Positions 44,103-56,300 of a DNA stretch of 64,000 bases are shown here, in pieces (positions within the stretch are counted from its first letter, which is position 1; each line of letters starts with the position of its first letter). This DNA comes from Sesamum alatum (Eukaryota; Streptophyta; Magnoliopsida; Lamiales; Pedaliaceae), in assembly GCA_034509735.1 (NCBI GenBank), contig JACGWO010000006.1, positions 8,137,001 through 8,201,000 on the forward strand. Reading direction: 5' to 3'. The position numbers were made by a program, and so were the translations under genes. The notes below the pieces were generated by a model. The model saw only the letters and a list, made by a program, of their open reading frames with translations, made no database searches and was not told where the DNA came from.

Positions 44103-44886
44103 TGCAACTGTCGTGTAACGAAAGGTTTGGAGCTAATCATGCACGCTAATTCTCTCCTTAAACCCTATTCTGACAAGTTCAGATATGACAGGAGGTAATA
44201 GATGCAGTCTTCGTGATCTTCTCATCTTTTTGGTGCGTATGGTTCAGTGTCAGGAGGTTTTGATGCAACATGGAGAGAGTTCATTGTTTGACTGATCTTT
44301 TACGCTTGTTCTGCAAAGTACGAGTGATTTGTCCATCTGGGCAGTTTCCTACTTAGTTCGTGCCTTGATACTTGACTTCAAGTTCAAGTTATACGCAGGT
44401 TTTTCCTGGTAGTGAATACTTTCTAATGCATTCTGAATAGGGAATAATGATTACTTGTAGTGTTATTTTTCAGTAACGTGTAATTTTCTGGCTTTTGCAT
44501 TTATGGTTCTATTTATTCTTGATGTGGATTGGATGACTAATTATGATAGTTTTTCTTTTGAAGGGGACTAATTATGATAGTTTGTGACGACTTCTTTATG
44601 GTTTCGAGCAAAATTATCTCTACTACATGAATAGAGATATAGATTTTAGTTAGAATAATTGTTGGGGTGAGAGTAGTCCCAATCGACTACCATAAATTTC
44701 AGGCTTTTCGCCGGAGGGTCAAAGAAGTCATTTCACATCTTCTGGTCACTTATTTGGTTGTTGGGGTGGTTTTTGTAATTATGCAAAAGATATGGATGGT
44801 TAGTGTAAATTGATCATAAGTTAAGGTATGTAAATTTAATTATTTTTAAATTGTATTTTATATATATGACTCGTATACGGGAAGTG
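44103..44886 (+). other. SKI3 3' region, no further gene
   Basis: Downstream of the SKI3 stop codon; presumably holds the 3' UTR. I saw no confident poly(A) signal and no repeat structure. Confidence 0.4.
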
Positions 44887-45215
44887 GGGTAAATTACTCT
44901 TTTGGCCCATATATTTTGGGTCAAAATTGATTTGGTCTTTAAATTTTTTGAAATACGATTTTGGTTCCTAATATTTACAAATTCTGATGATTTTGGTCTA
45001 ATTGTTTTGAGGTTAAAGATGTTAAGAATGAGAGAACCGGATGAACAAAGATCGTAACAATTTGCAAAAATTAGGATCAAAATTGTGCTTCAAAAAATTT
45101 AAGGACCAAAATAATAATAATTTATAAAGATTAAAAATCAAAATTGTGGTCAAAAGTTTAGGGATCAAAATTGATTTTGACTCAAAATATAAGGAGCAAA
45201 AGTGTAATTTACCTT
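44887..45215. mobile_element. Foldback element with 8-bp target duplication
   Basis: The left GGGTAAATTACTCTTTTGGC and the right end in reverse AAGGTAAATTACACTTTTGC pair. Inner arms (GGGTCAAAATTGATTTGG against AAAATTGATTTTGACTC) pair as well. GGGAAGTG flanks it at 44879-44886 and 45216-45223. Confidence 0.75.
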
Positions 45216-45547
45216 GGGAAGTGCAATGCGGAATGCATCATCAATCTAGAATAAAAGATTTGTATTTGTAAAGGGAAGAGGAATTGCTATTTGTAGTGTA
45301 GTTTTTGGCCTTTTCAACTTAAACTAAATATGTTTAAGATTATTAAATGGGAATGTTAAATGTGAGGTAAAATTTATGTAATTTGTTTTTTTGGTTAATG
45401 TTAGCATTTTTTATTTAAATTCTAATGATAAGAGGTTAGGTATAAACGGTGATTTTTAGGAGTGTAAATATAATTTTAAATTTTTTTTGGGGAAAATGTG
45501 ATTTTATACTTTTAAAGGAGTCTAAGTGTAATTAACCATATTATTTA

Positions 45548-45720
45548 GGGTAAATTGCATAACACCCCCCTGTATTTTAGAAAAATAGCGCAAAATTCTC
45601 CTGTGTTATGTTTATAGGCAAAAAACCTCCTGTGTTATTTAAAATGCAGCAAACTACCCCCTCTCCGTTAGATTTTAACGGAGAGTGATGAACACGCGCT
45701 GGTGGTGCAAATTGGCATCA
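45548..45720. mobile_element. Partial foldback element (left half only)
   Basis: GGGTAAATTGCATAACACCC opens a segment with CTCCTGTGTTATG-type phrases. There is no matching inverted arm before 47000. A short local inverted repeat CTCCGTTAGATTTTAACGGAG is at 45662-45682. Confidence 0.5.
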
Positions 45721-46219
45721 TTTTTTTACTATTTTTACTGTTAATTTTAATTAGCAAATATCCGTTTTGCTCCATTTGTTAGACATTTAAGTGTGCATAT
45801 ATTTTCCTTCTCTCATTTTGCAAATAGCATCATTTCAATAAATTATATATTATCGATTAATTCAATTTATTATTTAGTTTCTATATTTTTAAAGATATAT
45901 TTATTTATAAAATATATTAACTAAATATTAAAATACCAATATATATAATTTAAATTAAAAAATCATAATACTAAAATTAAATACATAATTTACTTTTTAA
46001 ATTTAAATATTATTTATAAATAATATTTAAATTAAAATTACCATTTTTTAAAAAATAAAAATTTAATAATTCTTGTATTATTTTCAAATTTTGAAAATTT
46101 AAATCAGCTTTACTTCATTTTTAAAAAATATTTTTCAAATTCAGAATATTTTATCTATATATGTTTATAAATAAAATATGTAAAATAAAAAAATTACAAA
46201 CAAATTAAAATTAAAAAAA

Positions 46220-46530
46220 GAATAAAAAGAAGCAGATGAAGGTCGTCTTCCCCGAGACCTCCACGTTGCTGCCACCTTGTCTTCCCTGCCGCCTCCGCCG
46301 GTGGCCATGACTCCATCGCCTAGATCGAGGGCGACAGCGACGTCGCCCCTTTCCCCCGGGTGATGACGCGGGCAACGGCGAGATCTCCCAGATTTGGGCG
46401 ACATCGCCATCGCCCGTCATCATCGCCCCTTTTGCGTGCTCGGGCGACAGCGAGGTCGCCCAAATCCGTTGCCCAGATCTGGGCAGCAACGCTGGTCGCT
46501 GCCCACAGAGGCGGCGGCGGCCGCCGCCCT
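46220..46530. repeat. GC-rich low-complexity island in AT-rich spacer
   Basis: About 300 bp with repeated GGGCGACATCGCC / GGCGACAGCGA-type phrases in both orientations, ending in GGCGGCGGCGGCCGCCGCCC. Frames exist on both strands but have simple arginine-rich composition, so no gene is called. The flanks (45720-46215) are extremely AT-rich. A short alternating AT tract follows at 46540-46612. Confidence 0.5.
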
Positions 46531-46612
46531 ATAATATACATTATACATATATATAACTGTGTATATATGTTATATAACTATACATATATAAATATATATA
46601 TATATATATATA

Positions 46613-47313
46613 ACATTCAGACCCTCATCCTCTGATGAAGGCGTTGAAGCGATTCCGATGCTGGTCCGGGCATTGCTTGACTCCCACTACTTTCTTATAA
46701 GTCTTTCTCCAACTCTCCAAAACTCTTCAAAGACTAATTAAAGAAGGAAAAAGGCTTTTAAAGAAGATAGTAAACTAATAAATCAATAGTTCAAGAAGGA
46801 AAGAACTCATAACTAAAAGAATTTCAGCTTTTGAAACCGTAATTCATAAAATAAAAACATGTTTGTATATATATTCTCATTGAAAATATATTGATTTGAC
46901 ATAACAGTCGAATATAAAATACAATTACATTAATTAATTTAAACATAATTACCAACAAAGAAATTAATCATGTGAATCTTGGACCAATTTGAAGGGGGTG
47001 TAAACAATTTTCAACTCAAATGCATCGAACACCTATAAGATACGAAATTACAGCTTGATCAACCTATGCATCCCTAAAGCAAGACCCTGTGCTTGGTTTA
47101 AATACACATAAAAATAATACACATCACATATCTTGTAGAGATGCTTGGGGATCCAAAATATCAGCATAATCTCCTGTGCATTTTTACTATCTTAGCTCTG
47201 TAACTCAAATGATATTAGAACAATTCCTTTGATGCTCTGTTAGCAACTGCATGTACTGTATTCAGTCGACTTTACAGGTAATTGGGAGCTGAATTTCTCC
47301 AGAATTGTTTAAA
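46613..47313 (-). other. Spacer and probable ZDS 3' UTR
   Basis: No coding sequence recognised. The ZDS transcript should end within this stretch. Confidence 0.35.
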
Positions 47314-50300
47314 TCAGACAAGGCTCAACTCGTCCGTTGTAGCTGCTTCTTTCAGTTCAGCCGCAGTAAGAGCCTTTCGTAATGCCACCAACTCTTCTCC
47401 TGCATCACATATGTAAGCAGATGCTTGTCGACCGGACAGAGTTGCTCCTTCCATGCTGTCTATGTAGTCCTGTAAGAATAGAACATCCAGTAACAAAAAG
47501 AAAACCAATGACAAATTAAGATTGTAACTGCATATAGGAATTTTCAAGGCTGCCGTCATGAGGTATTAGCATATATCATGTTCTATCAAATGATGTAGCA
47601 TTGTCTGTTACCACCGAAGATGAGAATAAAACGAAGGATCTGCAACGACTATTATCAAAGAGAAGAACAATGGGTTCCAACTTTTTGTATTTTATTTTAT
47701 ATATATACCACTCCAATAAGTAGACAGCTTTCTTATTAAAACCATTTACACATTTGTAAAAGGTCAATTTTGATACGTACTATCACTATAATGAAAAACT
47801 TTTTACTTGAATCCAAATTGAATCGTAGATATTTTAATTTCGGTATCCTATTAAACAGAACCAACTATATAATGAAAGGCAGGGCACCTGTTTTGTGTAT
47901 GAGCCAGCAAGGAAGAAGTTCTTCACTGGTGTCTTCTGGTCGGGTCTGAATGGATCTTTACCAGGTCCTTCACGATATAAAGACTGTCCAATTTTGACGA
48001 CTGATGACCATGTGACTTCTAGACCTTGCGATGATGGAAACAGAACTAAAACCTGATACCAAATATAACTTTTTTCAGGGGTCGAGTTATAGGATTCAAC
48101 CGTAGAGTCAATGAAAGTTAACTTACAGATAATTTATTCCAGCATAAATAAGCAACGGAAATTTAAGTCCAACAAATGATAGAACAAAACGACGAAGAAA
48201 TGAGCGGATTACCAAGCTATTACCCTTCAGAAAGTTAATTCCTGAACCTATCAGTATATGAAATTCATTCTCATTATACCACCTTTTTCCACGATCATCA
48301 TGAATATCTCCGGCAAAATCCTGTTAAACCTACTCCCCACCCCTCAATTCCTGTATCCTGGCAGTCACCTTTGCCCTTGAGAATAACCAACATAGCAAAA
48401 ATGGCGTCTCTCTGTCCCAAAGAAAGTATGCTCTTGACTTACTCCAAGAAACTGGTTTAGTGCACTAAACCTATTGATATTCCTATGGAGTTCAACTTTG
48501 AACTTTGGACAACAATGGTACGTATTTCGAAGACAAGGCCAAATATAGCGGCTGGTTGGAAAGTTATATATTTGACTGTAACAATTACAAGACCTGACAT
48601 CTCGTTTGTTGTGGGCGTAGTTAGTCAATTTAGGGATAATCCAGAAACTAAAATATGTCAAAGTTGCTCTTGATAGTTTGCTTTTCAAGAAGCATGGTCC
48701 TACAGAGATAGGAGCTATTCAGATGCTGATTATGTTGGCTCTAGAAATATCAGAAGATCTACATCTAGATATGCACCTATGTCAGGTGGAATCTATTTAC
48801 TGGCAAAAGCAAATCATTGTTGCTCGGTCTAGCGCAGAAGTTGAATACAGGGCTATGGCTCACACAGCCACTGAGATGATGTGGTTGAAAAATCTAATTG
48901 GGGTTCTCGTACAATGAGCCGCTACCTATGTACTGTGACAATTCGGCACCATTCCTATTGCGTGCAACCCAGTTTTTCATGAAGGACAAAACGTATTGAA
49001 GTTGATTGTCATTTCATCCGCAAAGTTGTGAAAAGTGGACGAATTTGGAATCCATTTACTCCATCAAAACAGCATATGCGTTTGGGAACCGAGCAGTTTC
49101 AGTTTTTATATAGCAAATTGTGCATGGTTGACATATATGCTCCAGCTTGAGGGAGGCCGTTAAAAGATTGTTACGAGATTTACACATATTTTTCCTTATT
49201 TGTGGTTGATATTTTTGGCAGATAGATCAATCACATCCTCAACATAATTGTATTTATGTCCTAGTCCTAACACTATATATTTAGGACTAGTTCTTCAGTA
49301 ATATTCAAGCCTTTCTTTTCTTCCTATTTAACAATTTCTAACAAAATGACTTTTTCTTTTTATAAATTACACAAATCTACCTGAAGTTTATTCAAATTAT
49401 AGGCACCTCCCTTAAGGTTTGTCATATTCCGATTAACACCTTTGAAGTTTTTTTATTTTTCAATTAAACCTAATGGTCTAATGTTTATCTAAAATATAGT
49501 AAAGATCTTAAATGATTAAAGTTACTTCTAATAGTATATCAAGTTATATTGTAAAATTCAAATTCCATTCGGTAGCACTATATTTAGATCTAAACATCAA
49601 GTTGGCCCATTTTCCTGCCGTCTGTTAAATTTTCACTTGCATGTATTATGCCTGTAGTCAAATATAAGAAAATTCAAGTTAGCTTCCAAAAATGGGTTTT
49701 CCTAGATGGGATTCATTATTTGTATGATTAAGTTAACCACATCACAAGCTCATTCGTTTTTTCGAAAAAGAAAATAAATTGTAAGAACTATACCTAATAA
49801 TCTATTAAATGCTAAAAAGATTAATCGAAGTAATTTAGTCTGTACTTACTAATATTATGGAATATAATTTTAAAATTCTATCACAAGGTAGAAATATTAA
49901 ATTTTAAGGTTATACTCAGTACAAGTACAAATAAGACAAATTTCAAATAAATTGGTATATAGTCAAACTTATAGAGATATTCTTATAAATTTGGAGTGAT
50001 AATTAGTTTAAAATTCAACACATTTATTGAAATAACGATGTCAGTGATATCACAAATGATTGATATTATATATAAGATCATAGTAAATTTTAGAAAGATA
50101 TATGTATTTTTAAAAACTTTAGGGGCTGACTTAGAATTTAGATCAAACCTCAGGGGAGGTTTATGTAATTATCAAATCTTAAACTAGTCAATTCAGATAT
50201 AAAAGAAATTTATTCAATTTTTATGTTGATTCCAACAAATTATGTTAATGAGACTAGCAAATAGGTCTATTTGTTAGACTAACAAGCTTCAATGTATTGG

Positions 50301-53300
50301 ATGGTACTAGCGATGACGTTCACTGGTGACATATAGCTTCTAGTTTGTTTCTAACATATATTATTTATAGCTGCTCAATCAATTAGCTTGCCTTAATTTC
50401 AGAATTTGAGATGCCCTTTCTAGAAATTACTGTATTAGTAATAAACTAAACCTAGTTATCTAATAACATGACAAAATATTACCAATACTAGCCTCAATGA
50501 GTTTAAATGTTCAGAACTTGCATTTGAGCATCCCACAGACCATGTTACAACCCGTTCTCATTTTTTATTTTGCATATCAGCAGATGAGTGTCTTTTTGCT
50601 CTTTTTCTTGTTTTCCTCCTGGGAGGAGTAGCTGGCATTACTGTTGGAATATCTTATTGTATCTTGTCTTACTCTATTTGGTTATTTTAGGTATATAGAT
50701 CACTTATATCCTTACCATTTCTATACTCCTATCCTATTCCCATTATAGGATGAGGATTCTTCAATAATATCAATATAGAGTTTCCTCTTATCTCACATGG
50801 TATCAGCAGTCAAGAAAGATCAATATTTTATTTTTCGACAGATTATTCCTCCCAACAGTTGGAGATTCGACTACTAGGCAGGCAGAGTTTGTAAAAAGAC
50901 CTTAGGGATGGCATACCTGCTCTGAGACTCTCTTTATAATTTCGTCATTTGGTAGAGGCATGTAAGGGTCCCCAGGTGTAAGCACACATCTGTAAGTAAC
51001 CACCACATAATAAGGCCGAGCGGATAACCATCATCACAGAAACATAGACAAACATTGAACCAGCATTTGCTTACTGAAGCAATGAGCCTTGGCCCTCAAG
51101 GTAATAATCCTCCGGGGATGTGAGTGCAAGGTCCGCAAAGCAAGAGAAATCTGCATCTGGGGTGTAAAGTAGATTATCCAGACCCACGGCTTGCCTTGAT
51201 TGCCTGACCATCTCAGAGTTAATGATTTGAAAGTAAAGCAGATATCTGTGAGCTACAAATGCAGACAAACTATAACTATTGTAAATGCTGGTGCTCACCG
51301 TGCACGTTCCAAGTCCCTTAACTCTGTAACCCAGCCATTATATCGCAGCTGTACTGTGACAACAGGTACTCCAACCAGCTTGTAGATATTATCAAAGAAT
51401 TGAGACTCCCTCCAATCTTGAGGAAGTAATCTTTTAATTCCAGGGACATCACATGCTGCAATCATATAACAATTTTCTAGAAACTTGAGTTCGACCTCCT
51501 GGAGAGTACAAGATACACATAGGCAAGGTTGAACTACAAACCTGCTACATAGGCATCAGCTTTTATGGTTTTCTTTTGAGTAGCCTGAATAAAGGAGTAA
51601 AATACATCAGCCCTCATGGTTGGCCAAGCACTATGTAATACTCAACACCATATTTCGTTATGATATATAGAAATCAACATTAGGGTATAACCTTTAAACT
51701 ACTACATTGTTTCCAGCATGAACTAAAAGAAGTGTCTCCCAAATTCTAATCAGTTTCATTACAGTACTGAAAGAAGAATATCAAGATATTTCATAGTTTG
51801 ACCATATAAATTCTAATATATATATATGTACACTATTATATAAAAGTGTGACTTTAGTGTTTGTACCCCACTGTGAAAAGAAACTCATACCCTTAATTAA
51901 TCTCGCGAATAATGAATCAGAATAAGTTATAAAAGAATAAAATTCTATAAAAAAAATTGATTATTTATAGTTCTAATACCTCTAAACTACTTAGAGTCTT
52001 AGACAATGATAAATATATCCAGTTAGAAACATAAATAGGCAAATAATATTTTTACGCGATTAATTTGTTAGAAGAGATTTTTAGATACTTTAGCAAAAAA
52101 AATTAATTTCCTAGGACACAGAAAGATTTAAAATGAAATAGCGTCTGAACAACATATAAAATATTAATCTATACTTCAAGAAATAAAACAAAAATAAACT
52201 AGAGAATAATTATCATGGAATTTTAACTAAAACTTATGAATCTTACTAAATTAGAAGTGCTTTTGAAAAATTTAATATGACTATCTTGTAACTAACTGAT
52301 TTTATTTTAACATTAATATTAGATAATTATTTTTAGATTGTATTTCACGTACTTTTGTATTTTTACCATAATATACTGGAGGTAAAATAATACTAATAAG
52401 TGCAACTTATGATTATGATTACATATATGAAAGTGAGAATCTCTTAAATGTATTCCTATTGTGAAAAGACAATTCGTACACTTACTTAAGTGCTCTTTTC
52501 AATAAAAATACGAAATAGTTACATAAAGGGTAAATATTATAGTTGGTCCCATAAGTTTGTGTTTAGAATCACTTTAGTCTCTAAAGTTCATTCTTAACGT
52601 TAGCATCCCTAAATTTCGGTTGTTTTTTTTTTTCCTCAGACCGGTCCCTCTGACCATTTTCCGATGAAAATGTGGCTAGAAAATGGTCATGTGACAAGCA
52701 CATGGCTTAGTTGCAAGGGTTATTTTGTCATTATGATTATTTTTTCGAAAAAAAGATAAATTAAATACAACCTAGCCATGCTCTGAGACACGGGTGTGTT
52801 CTCTATGAGCACATTCTACATTCAAACCAAAAGTTACAAGCCAAGACTGTGTTGCGTAACATGATTGTGTTCTTCAATGCATAATTTCGATGCAGGAATA
52901 GACCAAAATACGCTTAGGCTGTGTTCCACCTCCAAGGCCATGTTTCGTCTACCAAAATTCTTCCAGGCGTTCCTAAGGGAGAAAAATTATTTTTGCTGAA
53001 ATGGGTTCATTTTGTTACATCACATACATTATTTGCTCCAATTAGTTAGTTCACATACAATATCTACTTAGTACCTCATGCGTATATCTAGCCCTCTCAT
53101 TATATCACGCCACAAACACAACTACACAAGCCAAAACAAAAAAATATTTTTAATACATTTATGTGCTTTTTGGAGTTTCTCTACATCATTCTCCAAATTT
53201 CTCAACTTCCTCAATAAGCTAGGACTTTTCTTGTACTAATTTCACAATTTTACAAACTTAAGGAACTAAAGTGAGAACCATAAATATAAACGGACCATTT

Positions 53301-56300
53301 TACCCTCTATTATAATATGGTCAAAGACACCAATTTAAGACAAAGCTAAAGTTTCAGGGATGTTCTAAACGAAAACTTAAGGGATCAACTATAATATTTA
53401 ATTCTATCAAAGAAGAAAAACATTTGGTATTCCTAATTCCTCTAAATTACTTAGAAGATGACTAACATATCTAACTAAAATATAAGTAGGCATATAATAT
53501 TTTTAACAAACTTGATTTGCTAGGGAAAGGTCTTAAATATTTATAAAAGAATGATTTACTAGGGTAGAGTAAAATTCAAAATGAATAGCATATCATGAAT
53601 AACATGTAAAAACTAATCCACAATTCAAAAAATATATATATAATATAACAAATATGAGAAAAATTCCTCAATTTTATTAAATTAAAAGTGCCGCTGAAAA
53701 ATTTAAGGGAGTGACTTCCAACTAATTGATTTTGTTTTAATTATATTAATATGAGATAATTCTTTTAGATTGTACTTTTTCCCCATAATATAATAGACGC
53801 AAAACAATAATATGATCAATTTTATAAATTTAAGTTTCTTATAAAGAATTCAAAACTAAGGGACTTTGGCTAATTAATTTTATTTTAATGTTATATTTTT
53901 ATATATTATATTTTACTTTCGCATTAATTTGTTCATACAAAATCATCAAACATAATTTTAATTGTAAGGATTAAATTTTTCTATTTAATAGTATCAATTA
54001 AATTTACGAGTGAATTACAAATAACAGAAATTTCCTCCTCAATTAAAACGGTTATTATCAAAGTTTTTGAAGATATAATTATATATATTGATGTTTCAAT
54101 GATAGAAATATAAATAAAAATTATAAACTCAATATATTTGGTAACTAATAAGCGATATATGTCTAGTGTATATACATATATATATATATGCTGTTCAAAT
54201 AGGTATACGTAACAATATTTATATTCGCATTTTCACTTTCCAAACATAATTAAGCATTAGAGACAGATTCATTCTTTTGCTGTTTAATTTACAAAAGAAG
54301 TGCTACTGATGGAGACAATATTGGATGACATGTAATTATCTATAATTCAATTAAGATACTTAAAGGAAAATGTCACCTATAGTTGTTGAGTAGTCGTGCT
54401 AAATATACAATGAATGCGACACATATCAAGGCCAGGTAAATTCACTCAAAGTAGCAATTAGGGATCCGCCATCTGGAATCACTCAATCTTAAGAAGTGAA
54501 AAGTTTTTTCCTTTAGAACCATTTACGGCGTACGCCGTGAATTTACGGATACATCTAAAGTTGTGGAACTCAATGAGCTGAAGTTTGCCACCAAAATCAC
54601 TAAAGATCATTTTGGACAAGGAGAAAAGGAATGATCTGAACAAGATTCATGTACCTTGGACATGGCAAGCCCTGTTACATATATGCCTCCATCAGCAGAT
54701 CTATCATAAAGAATTTCTCTGCATCCCCACCTTATATGGAACCTGCTAGTAGACACATATTGGCAAGCTTGATTTAACTGACAGACCAAACCAGAAGGAA
54801 ACAATGATTTCCTATCAGTACATATTTAGTTCACCTGCCTCCCTTGTCCATGATATACTTTCTGATGGGACCACTCAAATAGACATCTGGAGAACCTTTA
54901 AGCATGCGAAGTAGGGAAGCCTCCGTTTTAGTGGCAAAAAGTGCGAATATAGTGAGCATACAACGTGCACTAATATTATCACAGTCAATGAATCCCAGGG
55001 CATAAGCAACAGGATCCCACATTCTCTGGATGCTCTTGCGAGTCCCCCCCTTGGACATGAACCATTCAGAGAAGCTTATCTGTTTTAAATACACAGCCAA
55101 GTGATTACTAGAAGCCAAATATATAGAAACAATGCATATTTTAGTATGAAAATTATGGGACCAACTTATTCAATTCAAAATGTCACATAATTTGTCAACC
55201 ATGAGTTGTTCCATTGCCTATGCATGATCCAGCAATGTAGAAGTAGGATGGTCAAGGACCTCCAACCATTTTCTAATATCAATCTAATAACCCTTAGGGA
55301 TGGTAACGGGACAGGTCTGGGGCGGGTTTGTCAAAACTCGGGCCCCGCCCTGCCGAGAAAATTCTGGACCCGGACCCACCCGGACCGGGGACCCACCAGG
55401 TTGGACCCGATGGACCCTGTACACCCAGTTAATATTTTTAAAATATCAAAAAAAAAAAAATACTTTTTGTAGAAAATAATACTACCATAACTATATAAGT
55501 ATGAGACAATAATATTATTGAAGATTAATATTTTTTGTAAATATATGTGTATGTTTTAGGCATTGAAATATTAAAAATGTCTAGAATACATGTTACTTAT
55601 ATAAACATTAAAACGTTTATAAACTATTTATATAAATATATCATCATTGTAATTTATAAAAATATTAAGTTTATGTAATATATGTAAGTATAAATAAATC
55701 CAGGTCCGAGTCCAACCCAGACCCTTTGCCATCCGTGATTAACCCTATGTATTGGCATTAACATCTCGGACAATGGGTTAGTTGCTGAGGTAGTAGAAAG
55801 CTTCAAGAAGACCAGTAGTCCTGGTTGAGGAGAAGGCTTGGCAATCAGTCTACTGAAGGAACAAAAGGTGCAAATGGAAGGTAATAACAGAAGGTGGTGG
55901 AGGACGGGCAGGAAGAAAGAAAACCAAACAAGAGAAAATATATGGATTGTGGCTTTAGACAGATGTAGTGACCAGTAGAGAATTATCGAATGCGGTATTC
56001 ACCCATATTTTTTATTCAGATAAAGCGTATCAAAATCTCTCTGTCGATAGGACTTCTCTGCGCAGTTATGCACTTTAGTCCTGTCTTGTGTGATTTGGCT
56101 CAAGCACTTAATGAAAAGAAAAGGACAGCCTATGAGAGAGAAGACAAACATTATCCAAATCTCGTATGTTTCTCATTGCTCCATCTGGATCAACAAGAGC
56201 TCTTACAACTGGACTAAGGGCGAGAGCCACAGCATTTCTTGCTTTATCAAAAGTCTGCAAAACAGAGCGAGAAACAAATTTAGCAAACCTTATTAAAGAT

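Noticed and set aside
46165..46635. Arginine-rich open frames on both strands
   Set aside because: They follow from the GC-rich low-complexity island; no domain or splice context.
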